Origin: Caldisericum exile_A
Lineage (GTDB): Bacteria; Caldisericota; Caldisericia; Caldisericales; Caldisericaceae
Reading direction: 5' to 3'
Length of the DNA: 64,000 nucleotides
Assembly: GCF_047785965.1 (NCBI RefSeq)
Contig: NZ_JBLOBF010000005.1
Span: 1-64,000 of the forward strand
Shown here: in pieces, positions 17,788-27,532 of the stretch
Position numbering within the stretch: the first letter of the stretch is position 1
Layout: every line of letters starts with the position of its first letter
Made by a program: the position numbers and the translations under genes
The notes under the pieces: generated by a model
Told to the model about the DNA's origin: nothing
The model's input: only the letters and a program-made list of their open reading frames with translations
Database searches by the model: none

Positions 17788-19119
17788 ATGAGAAGAAAAA
17801 TTGCTTTGTTTATCTTAATCATAATCCTTTTACAATTAATATTGGTGAGTAATGCGAGAGGAGAAATTATGATTGACAAAAATGATAGAATTTTAATTGT
17901 CGCACCTCATCCAGATGATGAAGTGCTATCAAGTGCTAAGGTAATTTTAGATAGCGTAAAAAAAGGTGCAGAGGTCTATGTGATCTTTATTACCTCAGGT
18001 GAGCATAATACTGATACAATGCTTAAGTTTGCCCCAATTCCAATATTTTCATCGTATCTTCTTGCTTACAAAAGATATAAAGAAGCACTTGCTGCAGCGA
18101 AAATCTTGGGTTTATCAAAGGATCATCTTATATTTTTAGGATATCCTGACTTTGGAATGATGAAGATTCTCACAAATCCTAATAAGGTTTATTTTGCAGG
18201 AGTTACTTTTAGAAAAAGGGTTTTTGAAAATTGGGCCTACGATAAAGGGAAGAATTTTGATTTTAACGATGTATACTCTGTTTTAAAAGCAGAATATAAA
18301 AAAATAAATCCTACAAAGGTTTTTTATCCATCACAATATGACTTAAATCCAGACCATAGAGCTGTTTCAGTTTTAACACAGGCAGTTTTGGGGGATATAA
18401 ACAATAAGAATGTAGAGGCATTTTCATATTTTGTGCATGCAAAAGGTTGGCCATTCCCAATGGGATACTTCCCAACAAAGGCATTAACTATGCCACACTT
18501 TTTCATTGAGACTCCCAAGGGTAAGATCGAAGATTTTGCTCTTGAAAGAGGGGATATCGGTAAAAAACTTTCTGCAATTAAAGCTCATAAAAGTCAGTAT
18601 CTTACGAAACCAAAGTTTATGGTAAGTTTTGTAAGAGCAAATGAATTGTTCTTTATTCAAACACCTATTAAATTGGGAGATACCCTTCCTTTGTGGAGTA
18701 AAGAAATTATGGAAAAACTCTCTATAACTCCATTTGTTGAGAGTGCCTCTATGATTGATAGTGGAGGTGATTATACTATAAATTTTAAATTATTTAGAGG
18801 TGCACCGAGACTTTCTAAGATTAATTTATTTTTATATCCGCTTAAATCAGGTAGTGCTTTTGAGACACTTCCCAAATATAGGCTTGAAATTGAAAGAGGG
18901 TTTACCTCAAATCTTGAAGTGAAATTATTTGATAATGGAAAAGAAATTTTTGAGACAAAAGGTACTGTTTCAGGAATTGTTAACGAACTTGACTTTGCTA
19001 TAAGCATAAAGAAGTCTTATTTTGATGAATCTGATAAAACGTTTTTGATGATTTCGTTTGAGCAATTTGGCGTAAGGATTACTGAAACACCTTGGTGGAC
19101 TATAGATTTAAATCCATAA
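17788..19119 (+). CDS. Secreted PIG-L/LmbE-family deacetylase
   Basis: A signal peptide (about 1-26) precedes a PIG-L domain with the zinc motif APHPDDE (about residues 37-43), EHNTD and NPDHRAVS, which supplies the third ligand. Members deacetylate N-acetylglucosamine-containing molecules. The C-terminal 150 residues are a beta-rich extension of unknown role, so the 443-residue protein is longer than typical PIG-L enzymes (about 230-300). The gene seems to be leaderless. MscL follows 26 bp after the stop, with its own GGAGGTG. Confidence 0.8.
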   Translation: MRRKIALFILIIILLQLILVSNARGEIMIDKNDRILIVAPHPDDEVLSSAKVILDSVKKGAEVYVIFITSGEHNTDTMLKFAPIPIFSSYLLAYKRYKEALAAAKILGLSKDHLIFLGYPDFGMMKILTNPNKVYFAGVTFRKRVFENWAYDKGKNFDFNDVYSVLKAEYKKINPTKVFYPSQYDLNPDHRAVSVLTQAVLGDINNKNVEAFSYFVHAKGWPFPMGYFPTKALTMPHFFIETPKGKIEDFALERGDIGKKLSAIKAHKSQYLTKPKFMVSFVRANELFFIQTPIKLGDTLPLWSKEIMEKLSITPFVESASMIDSGGDYTINFKLFRGAPRLSKINLFLYPLKSGSAFETLPKYRLEIERGFTSNLEVKLFDNGKEIFETKGTVSGIVNELDFAISIKKSYFDESDKTFLMISFEQFGVRITETPWWTIDLNP

Positions 19120-19145
19120 TTTTAAAATGAAGTGGGAGGTGAATT

Positions 19146-19457
19146 ATGATTAAAGAATTTATGGAATTTTTAAAACAGTACAATGTGATTGGGCTTGCAG
19201 TTGCCGTGATTATTGGTGGAAAGCTCAATGAGCTTGTTTCAAGCCTTGTAAACGATCTTTTAACACCCCTAATTTTTAATCCGGTTTTAACTGCCTTGAA
19301 ACTGAATAGTATCGCTGAATTATCTTGGCATGGAATTTTTTACGGGAAAGTTGTTTCAAATCTAATTAGTTTTCTTATTGTTGCCCTTATTGTATTTTTT
19401 ATGATTAAATGGGCAAATAGCCTTGGAAAAGTAAAGGAAGTCATTAAGAAAAAGTAA
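19146..19457 (+). CDS. mscL: Large-conductance mechanosensitive channel
   Basis: This 103-residue protein has two membrane helices and the family features: an amphipathic N-terminus (IKEFMEFLKQYNVIGLAVAVIIG), the Lys-Leu-Asn segment after TM1 (GGKLNELVSSLVNDLLTPLI) and a charged C-terminal tail. It releases solutes on osmotic downshift. It is shorter than the usual 130-150 residues; the periplasmic loop and C-terminal bundle are abbreviated. GGAGGTG precedes the ATG. Confidence 0.82.
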   Translation: MIKEFMEFLKQYNVIGLAVAVIIGGKLNELVSSLVNDLLTPLIFNPVLTALKLNSIAELSWHGIFYGKVVSNLISFLIVALIVFFMIKWANSLGKVKEVIKKK

Positions 19458-19548
19458 TTATTAACTTGAAATTTTTTAAATATTATGCTAAGAAATACCC
19501 TAGCACATAAACTGTGTAGATTTATGCAGTTTGGGTAACCGGTGCAAT

Positions 19549-20628
19549 ATGTTTAATATGAAGAATAAAAAACCAAAAAAGTCAAAAATAAAAGAAGAAA
19601 AGCATATTTTAAACAAAAGAGTGTTGCTTATTTTCAGTATTTTTGTTGCAATTGCAATTTTTATACTCCTCGGATTTTATCTTAAAAATCAACTTTCAAT
19701 TCAAAAATATACAAAGGTAATTCCAAAGGAGGTTGTAAGATCTAAAATATTTGGATTTAAAGGAACATTGACTGCCCCGAGGGTTCTTACGGATCCAGCA
19801 CAATTTTCTGACAGTTTTGCAGCCGAGGATATTTTGGATGATAATGGGAATACTGTAGGGACTGAAGTTACCATACTTATAGACAATCCATCTTACAATA
19901 AAGACAAAAAACGAATTCCACAAGATGTAGCGATGCTTTTAATCGTTGATAAGGAGCTTAAGATAAAAACCTTAACACCCTTTAATCCCACGTATTTTGA
20001 TCTTGGAATTGACTTTGAAAAATACTTTAACGATTACAATGGAAAAGACGCAGAAACGATAATAAAACAAACTGATGGTATTTATACAGGTGTTAGTTCA
20101 GTTGCAACGATTATTAAAAACAAAGTAAGGGAGGCAATGAGTCTTCTTTACATAGAAAAATATGGAAAGGATAAATTTAATGCATTGGGTGTCTCAGGAT
20201 ACATATTTTCTGAAAGAGGGACAAGACTAACTCAGGTTACATTTAAGGATGTTAACGGTACGGAATATAACATTAACGATTTAAGGAATAATAAGATAGT
20301 TATTATTGGGGGTAACCCCGGATGTGGTTCTTGCGTCGAAAGTATAACGCAACTTGCAAATCTTTTCAAAACATATAATACAGAAAATATTAAGTTTATA
20401 GTATTTGCATTCACGCAGGAAAAAGATCAACTCTTGCGACTTACGGCACCTCTTGGAAATAATGTTATAGGGGTTTTAGATCCTGATAGGACTATTGCAA
20501 CTCAATTGAAAGTAAATATTTCACCATATATCGAACTTGTTGATAAAGACCTAACAGTTTATTACAGAGGCCCAGGCGAACCCATTAGAGAAACAATCGA
20601 AAATATTAAGGCGTTCTTACAAAAATAG
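19549..20628 (+). CDS. Membrane-anchored protein with C-terminal redoxin/thioredoxin-like domain
   Basis: A basic N-terminus and one membrane helix (about residues 22-45) lead to an unassigned extracytoplasmic region (about 60-215). A thioredoxin-like domain follows, starting near TFKDVNGTEYNINDLRNNKIV with the active-site GNPGCGSC motif. The CxxC suggests thiol-disulfide exchange outside the membrane, as in TlpA/ResA. The start is uncertain: ATGs at 19549 and 19558 both lack a strong ribosome site. The two genes that follow (a cysteine-containing stalk protein and a CcdA-like protein) form an apparent redox cassette. Confidence 0.65.
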   Translation: MFNMKNKKPKKSKIKEEKHILNKRVLLIFSIFVAIAIFILLGFYLKNQLSIQKYTKVIPKEVVRSKIFGFKGTLTAPRVLTDPAQFSDSFAAEDILDDNGNTVGTEVTILIDNPSYNKDKKRIPQDVAMLLIVDKELKIKTLTPFNPTYFDLGIDFEKYFNDYNGKDAETIIKQTDGIYTGVSSVATIIKNKVREAMSLLYIEKYGKDKFNALGVSGYIFSERGTRLTQVTFKDVNGTEYNINDLRNNKIVIIGGNPGCGSCVESITQLANLFKTYNTENIKFIVFAFTQEKDQLLRLTAPLGNNVIGVLDPDRTIATQLKVNISPYIELVDKDLTVYYRGPGEPIRETIENIKAFLQK

Positions 20629-20634
20629 GAAGAT

Positions 20635-22662
20635 ATGATGAAAAAAATTTTTGTTTTTCTTACAACGTTTGTAACGCTTTTTTCGGTCTTTACATTTATT
20701 AAGGGAGCGGTAAATTCTATTGGAAATTTGACAGTTTCTGTAAATCCTTATGATCGAGGTGCTTACGGCGAGTATAAAATTACATTTGTGAGTCATTCAG
20801 ACCTTAAGCAAGGATACGACAGAATTTACTTACAATTTCCGCAGGAATCAACGATTCCCTGTACATCATGTGCTTATGCGCACTGTTCAGACTGCTTCCT
20901 TATAAATGGGACTAGAGTTGGAGGTGCATGCCCAGTTTATGACTTGCCAAAGACAGTTTATTTTACAGTTCCGTCCCCTGGAATAAAGGCAAACGAAACT
21001 GTGGAAATTCTGATCAAGCAATCTGCAAGTTTCCAAAACCCAACAATACCTGGTGATTACACCTTAAAAGTTTGGACTGATCAAGAGCCAGAAAAAGCAC
21101 AGGCACCATTCACGATAACTTCAACAACTATCCAAAACTTGGCTGCTTCAGCCGATCCAGAATTTACAAACGCAAATATTATGCTTTCGCTTGATTTTAC
21201 AACAGGTAGACTCGGCGATGTTATGAATGGTAAGAATGTTTATGTGAGATTTCAGGATGAATTTATTTTACCTCAAAAGCCTGATACTAACTATGTTACG
21301 ATAAATGGAGAAAACCCAGGGTCAGTTTCTCTTAAGGGGAATACTTTAGTTTTACAACTTGCTTCATCAATCGGGAAGAATGCAAATGTAAAAGTAAAAT
21401 TTTATCCATCTTTTGGAATTGTCTCTCCAAATAAACAAGGAAGTTACTTGATAGAGGTTTTTACGGATTCTGAGCCAACGCCTGTTTCAGTAAAAATTGA
21501 TTTCAAAGATAAGGATTTTGTGCGGACACTTTTAGAAACGACACCAAGTGAACCTAATAGTAAAAATGGATACTTCGTATCGAACGTAATTGTTAAGTTG
21601 ATTGCCGAAACTAATACTTCAGAGACACCGACGACATATTACAAATTGGATGAAGGAGATTATAAGGTTTTTATAGACCCAATTGTTATTAACGATGGTA
21701 TCCATACACTGAAGTACTACAGTAAAACGAAATCCCTTACAGAGGAAGAAAAATCCGTAACATTAAAGGTTGATACGAAACCACCTGATATAACATTGAA
21801 CATAAAGGATCTAACTTATACTTATGAAAACACTTTATTAATAAAAGGTGAACTTTCAGAAAGCGGTGATGTATATATAAACGGGATCAAATTAGGTGTG
21901 CTTTCTCCCCTTTCCTTTGAGGGTATTTACGCTTTAAAAGACGGACAAAACTTCTTCCATCTTATTGCTATTGATGTTGCAGGCAACAGAAATGAAAAAC
22001 TTTTAACAGTAGTGTTGGATACCACAACCCCTGTTCTTACGGTAGATTCTCCAAAGTCAAACTTCGAAAAATTTTCAAACTTTGTTCTCGTAAAAGGAAA
22101 TGTTTATCCATCAAATTGTTTTGTCCTTGTAAACGGCAAGATGATTGAAGTTGACGCAAACGGAAACTTTGACTATAAACTCATTCCCAGCTCAAACAAT
22201 AATATGCTTCCCGTAAATCTTAAAGCTATTTATCCTTTAACGGATAAATCTGTTGAACAAAAGTTCATTGTATTTTTTGAAAAAGATAATACAATCAAAC
22301 TCCAAGTTGGAAGCAAGACTATTTCAGTCTTTGGAGAGACAAAAACTCTTGACGTAGAACCATTTATTGACAGAACAAGTGGAAGAACCCTTGTCCCTGT
22401 GAGGTTTATTTCCGAAGCACTTGGTTTTGAGGTCTCTTATAATGCAAAAACAAAAACGGTTCTATTGCAAAAGAATAACTTTAAAATTGAACTTATAGTA
22501 GGAAGCAAGTTTGCAATAGTAAATAGTGTAAGGAAGAATCTTGATGTTGCGCCAGTTATTAAAGATGCAAGGACCTTTGTGCCGTTAAGATTTATTTCGG
22601 AAGTGATGGGTTATAAAGTTGAGTGGAACGCCGAAACCAAGACTATAACTATTAGTCCATAA
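20635..22662 (+). CDS. Secreted multi-domain protein with Cys-rich segment and C-terminal stalk domain
   Basis: A signal peptide (1-25) is followed by beta-sandwich-like regions. One contains a short cysteine-rich stretch (CTSCAYAHCSDC plus a further Cys about 13 residues on, near residues 80-105). Middle parts look like Ig-like repeats of cell-surface proteins (DTKPPDITLNI, VAGNRNEKLLTVVLDTTTP). A copper-amine-oxidase-N domain occupies about 555-675 with two RTLVPVRF/RTFVPLRF halves. It is probably an envelope protein of 675 residues; function unknown. A second ATG at 20638 has better spacing from AGGA. Thiol-redox genes on both sides suggest the cysteines need oxidation-state control. Confidence 0.65.
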   Translation: MMKKIFVFLTTFVTLFSVFTFIKGAVNSIGNLTVSVNPYDRGAYGEYKITFVSHSDLKQGYDRIYLQFPQESTIPCTSCAYAHCSDCFLINGTRVGGACPVYDLPKTVYFTVPSPGIKANETVEILIKQSASFQNPTIPGDYTLKVWTDQEPEKAQAPFTITSTTIQNLAASADPEFTNANIMLSLDFTTGRLGDVMNGKNVYVRFQDEFILPQKPDTNYVTINGENPGSVSLKGNTLVLQLASSIGKNANVKVKFYPSFGIVSPNKQGSYLIEVFTDSEPTPVSVKIDFKDKDFVRTLLETTPSEPNSKNGYFVSNVIVKLIAETNTSETPTTYYKLDEGDYKVFIDPIVINDGIHTLKYYSKTKSLTEEEKSVTLKVDTKPPDITLNIKDLTYTYENTLLIKGELSESGDVYINGIKLGVLSPLSFEGIYALKDGQNFFHLIAIDVAGNRNEKLLTVVLDTTTPVLTVDSPKSNFEKFSNFVLVKGNVYPSNCFVLVNGKMIEVDANGNFDYKLIPSSNNNMLPVNLKAIYPLTDKSVEQKFIVFFEKDNTIKLQVGSKTISVFGETKTLDVEPFIDRTSGRTLVPVRFISEALGFEVSYNAKTKTVLLQKNNFKIELIVGSKFAIVNSVRKNLDVAPVIKDARTFVPLRFISEVMGYKVEWNAETKTITISP

Positions 22663-22675
22663 AGGTTAAGAATTT

Positions 22676-23851
22676 ATGAAAAAGTTTATATTTGTATGCT
22701 TGGTTGTTACAGTTTTACTGCTCTTTTTTACGCCTTTTGTTAGGGCTGAGAAGTCCAAGATTACAATCCTTTTCTTTTCAACGCCTGGATGCTCTGAATG
22801 TGCGCTTACAAGATCTTATCTTGAGACACTTAAGGAAATTTATCCAAATATTGAGGTAAGTGAGTTTTCAGTATCTGAACCTAAAAACAAGGAACTTCTT
22901 GCAAATCTTGGAAAAATTTACAATCTTCCTCAAAACAAATTAAATGTGACACCTGCTGTATTTATTGGAAAAAGTGCATTTGTAAGAGAAGAGGCTTATA
23001 AGAATTTGGAAAATGCGATTAAAAACTTAAATTATGAGGATAATGCCTTCCTTGAAGAAACTCTATTAAAGGCAAAGGGTGAAAATTCTCAATTGGTGCA
23101 GCTTTTTCAAAAATTTGGCATCTTAACGGTAATCGGTGCAGGTCTCATTGATGGGTATAATCCTTGTGCTATAACAGTTTTGATATTCTTTATTTCTCTT
23201 CTTGCTCTTAGAAAAAAAGATAGGCGCGAAATTCTTCTTGTAGGTGTCTTTTTTACTTTAGGTATTGGTGTATCTTATCTTCTTTTAGGTATTGGACTTT
23301 TTGAGTTAATATCAAGGTGGAAATACTTTGACTATATCGCAAAATACGTGTATCTTGGAACTACAATTGTTACGTTGGTGCTTGTTGTATTAAACTTCTT
23401 TGATTATTTAAAGGCAAAAAGGGGAGACACGAAAGGTATGGTGCTACAACTTTCCACAACTGAGAAAAAGACAATTCACACATTGCTTAGAAATCCAAAA
23501 GTTCTAACTGAATTTATTTTTGCCTTTTTAGTTGCCTTTCCTGTTTCAATTGTTGAGTTTTCATGCACAGGGCAAACATATCTTCCAACGATTGTTTATA
23601 TTTTCGGATTGGACTACCTCAAAGCAAAAGCACTTTTTTATCTTATTCTTTACAACTTTATGTTTGTTTTGCCCTTGATTGTTATTACATATGCTGCCTA
23701 TAGAGGATCAAATTCTCAAAAAATTTCAAAATGGTTTACAGACAATTTAAGCACTATTAAACTTTTAACTGGCTTGTTGTTTCTTGTTCTATTTGGATAT
23801 TTAATGCTTAAGACCTTGTCTCTTTTTAACTTAATAAGTGTGAGATTTTAG
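22676..23851 (+). CDS. Thioredoxin-CcdA fusion, thiol-disulfide transmembrane protein
   Basis: A signal sequence precedes a small thioredoxin/glutaredoxin-like domain with STPGCSECALTRSYL (CxxC, about residues 37-40) and the cis-Pro region NVTPAVFIG. A CcdA/DsbD-type membrane domain of six helices follows (about 145-391), with the paired cysteines in DGYNPCAITVLIFF and EFSCTGQTYLP. Such proteins carry electrons from cytoplasmic thioredoxin to extracytoplasmic acceptors. The upstream CGSC protein and the Cys-rich protein are likely partners. Its 3' end overlaps the convergent radical SAM gene by 4 bp. Confidence 0.82.
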   Translation: MKKFIFVCLVVTVLLLFFTPFVRAEKSKITILFFSTPGCSECALTRSYLETLKEIYPNIEVSEFSVSEPKNKELLANLGKIYNLPQNKLNVTPAVFIGKSAFVREEAYKNLENAIKNLNYEDNAFLEETLLKAKGENSQLVQLFQKFGILTVIGAGLIDGYNPCAITVLIFFISLLALRKKDRREILLVGVFFTLGIGVSYLLLGIGLFELISRWKYFDYIAKYVYLGTTIVTLVLVVLNFFDYLKAKRGDTKGMVLQLSTTEKKTIHTLLRNPKVLTEFIFAFLVAFPVSIVEFSCTGQTYLPTIVYIFGLDYLKAKALFYLILYNFMFVLPLIVITYAAYRGSNSQKISKWFTDNLSTIKLLTGLLFLVLFGYLMLKTLSLFNLISVRF

Positions 23852-24630
23852 ATATTGCTATTTAATGAGGAAGTTGAGATTTCAGTTTGGGGTGCAACTC
23901 TTGTTGTGCCCTTTTTGTAGATTATCTTCGAGCCATGATTAATGATGCGTGAAGCTTCGAGGAGTTCCGCAAAGCTCAACGGTTCAACCTTATAGGCAGG
24001 CGCACGGATAACAGTATTTATATGAATCTTGTCTGGTTTTATCATTGAAAGAGCATTGTAAAGATTTAAGTAATTTTGGATTGTATTATTAATACCTTTG
24101 ACAAGAAGAATCTCAATCCAAAGTTCGTGAGTAAACATTTTTCTAAATTCAACGATGCCTGAAATGACATCTTGAACCTTTATATCTGGATGATTAAGGC
24201 TTATTTTTTCATAGGTTTCTTGGTCGGTTGCGTTTAAGGTGAATTTTACAATATCTGCATTTAATAGGTCCATTTTTACATCATCTCTTGTAATTAGAGA
24301 TCCGTTTGAAAGCACTGCAATGGAAATATTAGTCATCTTTTTTATCTCTTTTATGATATACCCAAGTCTTATGTGAAGTGTAGGCTCTCCAAGACCAGAG
24401 AAAGTAATATGGTCAATTTTTGTTGTGTTTTTACTTAAGAAATCTTTTAATTCTTCAAGAATTGCTTCCGCAGGGATATACTCTTTTCGCTCAGTTGTAA
24501 GAAGTGTGGTTTTACCAACTTCGCAGTAAATACAGTTAAAACTGCATACCTTGTGAGGCACTGTGGTCACCCCAAGAGAGACCCCTAATCTCCTTGAAGT
24601 TATAGGTCCATAAATGTATCTGTATGCCAA
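23848..24630 (-). CDS. Radical SAM protein, COG0731-like
   Basis: The [4Fe-4S]-binding motif C-x3-C-x2-C appears as KVCSFNCIYCEVG, preceded by YGPITSRRLGVSLGV, the usual N-terminus of this radical SAM group, and followed by TFSGLGEPTLH. The function of the bacterial members is not settled. I start at the TTG at 24630 (260 residues) because the longer frame would run through a good promoter (TTGACA at 24696-24691, TACAAT at 24674-24669) and an AGGGG precedes 24630. Convergent with the redox cassette and divergent from the MFS gene. Confidence 0.75.
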   Translation of the reverse strand: MAYRYIYGPITSRRLGVSLGVTTVPHKVCSFNCIYCEVGKTTLLTTERKEYIPAEAILEELKDFLSKNTTKIDHITFSGLGEPTLHIRLGYIIKEIKKMTNISIAVLSNGSLITRDDVKMDLLNADIVKFTLNATDQETYEKISLNHPDIKVQDVISGIVEFRKMFTHELWIEILLVKGINNTIQNYLNLYNALSMIKPDKIHINTVIRAPAYKVEPLSFAELLEASRIINHGSKIIYKKGTTRVAPQTEISTSSLNSNI

Positions 24631-24668
24631 CTCTTCATTCCCCTCTAATTTATTCTCAAACGATATGA

Positions 24669-24696
24669 ATTGTATATAATTTTTCGATCCTGTCAA
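24669..24696 (-). promoter_or_regulatory. Sigma-A promoter of the radical SAM gene
   Basis: TTGACA at 24696-24691, 16-bp spacer, TACAAT at 24674-24669 on the minus strand; predicted start about 24662. Confidence 0.6.
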
Positions 24697-24793
24697 TAGA
24701 TTTTTGGGGGAATTTTTCCATTTTTTGAAAAATTTATTAAAATAAGATTAATATTAGTTTTTATTTGATTTTTACGGTAAATGCTTTTAAATT

Positions 24794-24821
24794 TTGAATA
24801 TAAATGCATTTGTAGTATAAT
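24794..24821 (+). promoter_or_regulatory. Promoter of the MFS transporter gene
   Basis: TTGAAT at 24794-24799, 16-bp spacer, TATAAT at 24816-24821. Confidence 0.6.
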
Positions 24822-24838
24822 AAAAACCTAGATTGAAC

Positions 24839-26173
24839 ATGATGAATATTGCGACTTTAAAAGATAAAAACATTTTTAGACGAATAAGAGATAGGTTTTT
24901 TATACATTTTCCTTCTTTTAAATATAGGAATTTCAGGTTGTTTTTCTTTGGGCAGGTTATTTCTGTCATTGGAACATGGATGCAATCGACTGCTCAAAGC
25001 TGGCTTGTTTTACAGATAACAAATTCTCCTTTTAAACTTGGCCTTCTTTCTGCGGTTCAATTTCTTCCTGCGCTATTCTTATCGCTTTATGCAGGAGTTA
25101 TAATTGATAAATTTTCAAAGAAGAAAATTCTTATTCTTACTCAGAGCTCTTTAGCAATTCTTGCATTTGTATTAGGACTTCTTGTTACGTTAAAAGTTGT
25201 TCAATACTATCAAATTCTAATAATTGCTTTTTTGTCTGGACTTGTTAACACAATAGATATGCCAGCGAGACAATCTTTTTATATTGAGCTTGTGGATAAA
25301 GAACACCTTATGAACGCAATTTCTTTAAATTCGTCTGCCTTTAATCTTGCAAGAATAATAGGTCCGGGTATTGCGGGAATACTTATAGGAGCTGTAGGTT
25401 ATTCTTTGAGTTTTTACCTTAATGCTATAAGTTTTGTCCCTGTTATCGTTGCGATTTTCTTCGTCGTTGAAAGAACTATAAGACCAGGAAGATTTAGCCT
25501 TAGAGATCTCGAGCATGTTAATAAAGATGCCATAGAAGGCTTAAAATATATTCTCAAAATCCCTATAATCCTTATTATTTTTGCGCTTTTTATAGTCGTT
25601 AATGTTTTTGGTCTTAACTTTAACGTACTTGTTCCAACACTTGTAAAGCAAGTTTTTAAGCTACAATCAACAGATTACGGGTTCCTTATGTCGATGATGG
25701 GTGTTGGCGCTTTGACAGGTTCTCTTTTTCTTGCAGTTATAAGTTATAAAGGAGTAAAGCATTTCTATCTTTTTGGTGGCGCATTAGTACTAGGACTAAC
25801 GCTTCTTTTAACAGGACTTTTTCCGAATTATTACCTCACGATTGCCTTTACAACTCTCTCTGGGTTTTCGATGGTTTTGTTCCTGAATACAGCAAATACG
25901 CTTCTTCAGATGGAATCATCAGAGGAATTTAGAGGGCGGGTCATGAGTATTTATTCTCTTATTTTCCTGGGGTTTACGCCGTTTGGAGCACTTCTTACGG
26001 GAACCCTGAGTGAGAAAATTTCAGTGCAGTTTACATATTCACTTGTTGGCATGATAGTAACTATAACAACGTTAATTGTGTATTTTTTAGGTTATAGAAG
26101 AGTGTTTGGAAGAGAAGAATTACATGTAAGAAGGGTATCCGGTTCTTACGAAGGAAATTTTCCTAAGAAATGA
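24839..26173 (+). CDS. Major facilitator superfamily transporter (DHA3/EntS-like)
   Basis: A twelve-helix protein of about 444 residues starting FKYRNFRLFFFGQVISVIGTWMQSTAQSWLVLQIT, the standard opening of the DHA3-type exporters, with the loop DKFSKKKIL between helices 2 and 3. These export drugs, siderophores or other small molecules. The start could be TTG 24833, ATG 24839 or ATG 24842; none has a Shine-Dalgarno and all are close to the predicted transcription start. The last codons overlap the first chromate-type gene by 4 bp. Confidence 0.82.
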   Translation: MMNIATLKDKNIFRRIRDRFFIHFPSFKYRNFRLFFFGQVISVIGTWMQSTAQSWLVLQITNSPFKLGLLSAVQFLPALFLSLYAGVIIDKFSKKKILILTQSSLAILAFVLGLLVTLKVVQYYQILIIAFLSGLVNTIDMPARQSFYIELVDKEHLMNAISLNSSAFNLARIIGPGIAGILIGAVGYSLSFYLNAISFVPVIVAIFFVVERTIRPGRFSLRDLEHVNKDAIEGLKYILKIPIILIIFALFIVVNVFGLNFNVLVPTLVKQVFKLQSTDYGFLMSMMGVGALTGSLFLAVISYKGVKHFYLFGGALVLGLTLLLTGLFPNYYLTIAFTTLSGFSMVLFLNTANTLLQMESSEEFRGRVMSIYSLIFLGFTPFGALLTGTLSEKISVQFTYSLVGMIVTITTLIVYFLGYRRVFGREELHVRRVSGSYEGNFPKK

Positions 26174-26724
26174 AAAAGAATTTACGGCTTCTTTACGACT
26201 TTTTTATCATAGGGCTCTTTACGATAGGCGGAGGTTATGCAATGATACCGCTTATGAGACAAACTTTCGTGAACACAAGAAAGTATTTAACAGAAGAGGA
26301 GTTTTTGGAAATGCTTGCAATTTCTCAAATAACCCCTGGACCAATTGCAATTAACATGGCAACATTTATTGGATATCGAGAGGGAGGGCTTTTGGGCTCT
26401 TCTTTGGCAACTCTCGGAATTGTGCTTCCTTCCTTTATTATCATTCTTCTAATATCAATGTTTTTTACAAACTTAACACAAATCCCACAAGTACAAAAGT
26501 TTTTCATAGGCATATTAACAGGTGTTGTTGGTGAGATTACTTATATTACTTTCGACATTTTCAAGAAGGCGAACAAAGATATATTTTATATTGCACTTCT
26601 TTTGCTTTCGCTTGTAGAGCTTTTTATACTAAAATTAAATCCAATTTATGTGATTCTTATTGGTGGAGCTCTTGGTATAATATTTGGAAAGTTTTTCGAG
26701 GATAACAATGGCACTTCTTCTTAG
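26170..26724 (+). CDS. chrA: Chromate transporter-family protein, first half-size subunit
   Basis: This 184-residue protein carries a single CHR domain: FFIIGLFTIGGGYAMIPLM at the start, then QITPGPIAINMATFIGYREGG, and GIVLPSFIIILL. Single-domain CHR proteins normally come as adjacent pairs that act together in the membrane, and a second copy follows at once. Characterised members export chromate; the natural substrate here is unknown. Translation is coupled to both neighbours by overlaps. Confidence 0.85.
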   Translation: MKKNLRLLYDFFIIGLFTIGGGYAMIPLMRQTFVNTRKYLTEEEFLEMLAISQITPGPIAINMATFIGYREGGLLGSSLATLGIVLPSFIIILLISMFFTNLTQIPQVQKFFIGILTGVVGEITYITFDIFKKANKDIFYIALLLLSLVELFILKLNPIYVILIGGALGIIFGKFFEDNNGTSS

Positions 26725-27232
26725 GTTGTTTATCGAGTTTTTTAAAATAGGAATTGTTACCTTTGGTGGGGGACAGGCAATGCTTCCATTGCTTCAGCAC
26801 TCCTTTGTAACGGAACTTCATTGGATTACTCAAGAGCGCTTCCTCTATTTTGTTTCTGTTGCAGAGGTTACGCCTGGACCTGTTGCGCTAAATATGGCAA
26901 CATTTATTGGATATGAACTAAGTGGCGTTATTGGTTCTGCTTTTGCAACTCTCGGTGTTGTAATGCCATCATTTTTAGTAATTCTTTCTGTTGCGCATTT
27001 TGAGAAGAAGTTTAAGGAAAATGTAATTTATAAGAGGTTTATGCTTGGCGTAAAGCCAGTTATAATAGCTCTTCTTATAAATGCAATATATCTTATTGTC
27101 AGTCGTGGATTTGTTGGATTTATCCCGTATATTATGGCAATTGTAAGCCTTGCTGTGTTTATTCTCTATAAGAAGTCACCTGTTTTAATTCTCCTTATTG
27201 CAGGAGTTATTGGAGTATTTGTTTTAAGATAG
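26708..27232 (+). CDS. chrA: Chromate transporter-family protein, second half-size subunit
   Basis: A 174-residue single-CHR protein with FKIGIVTFGGGQAMLPLL, EVTPGPVALNMATFIGYELSG and GVVMPSFLVILS. It is the partner of the preceding gene, which it overlaps by 17 bp. I use the ATG at 26708 because the conserved domain begins right after it and the upstream TTG would add residues with no family match. The half-size pair corresponds to the two halves of full-length ChrA. Confidence 0.83.
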   Translation: MALLLRLFIEFFKIGIVTFGGGQAMLPLLQHSFVTELHWITQERFLYFVSVAEVTPGPVALNMATFIGYELSGVIGSAFATLGVVMPSFLVILSVAHFEKKFKENVIYKRFMLGVKPVIIALLINAIYLIVSRGFVGFIPYIMAIVSLAVFILYKKSPVLILLIAGVIGVFVLR

Positions 27233-27532
27233 AGTTTGTATAACCGCAATTTCAATTGTATGCGTTTTTTGAGTATTTTAGAAATCTTATAAATTTACCG
27301 TATAGGGTGTCCTATTCGCCCCAAATCCTTTAAAACCATTGATTTTATGAGGTTTTGATTTTTTGTATTCTCGAAAATTACCCCTCTAAAACCCGCATAG
27401 TTCCGTTAAGGGTGCATAAATATTGATTTAAAAGCATGCGTTTATTTAGATTTAGAGCGTCATCTTTACCCTAAAATGGGTTAAAGTACTTACGAATAAA
27501 TTTTTGCTTCTTGTAGCGCACGTATTTAAGAC
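27233..27532. other. Intergenic region between convergent transcription units
   Basis: Three hundred bases with no convincing open frame. AAAACC (27332-27337) and GGTTTT (27351-27356) followed by ATTTTTT could be a weak terminator for the plus-strand genes. Nothing else is recognisable. Confidence 0.4.

Noticed and set aside
24631..24696. Longer N-terminus of the radical SAM protein from TTG 24696
   Set aside because: The added codons coincide with a TTGACA/TACAAT promoter and lie before the conserved start of the family.
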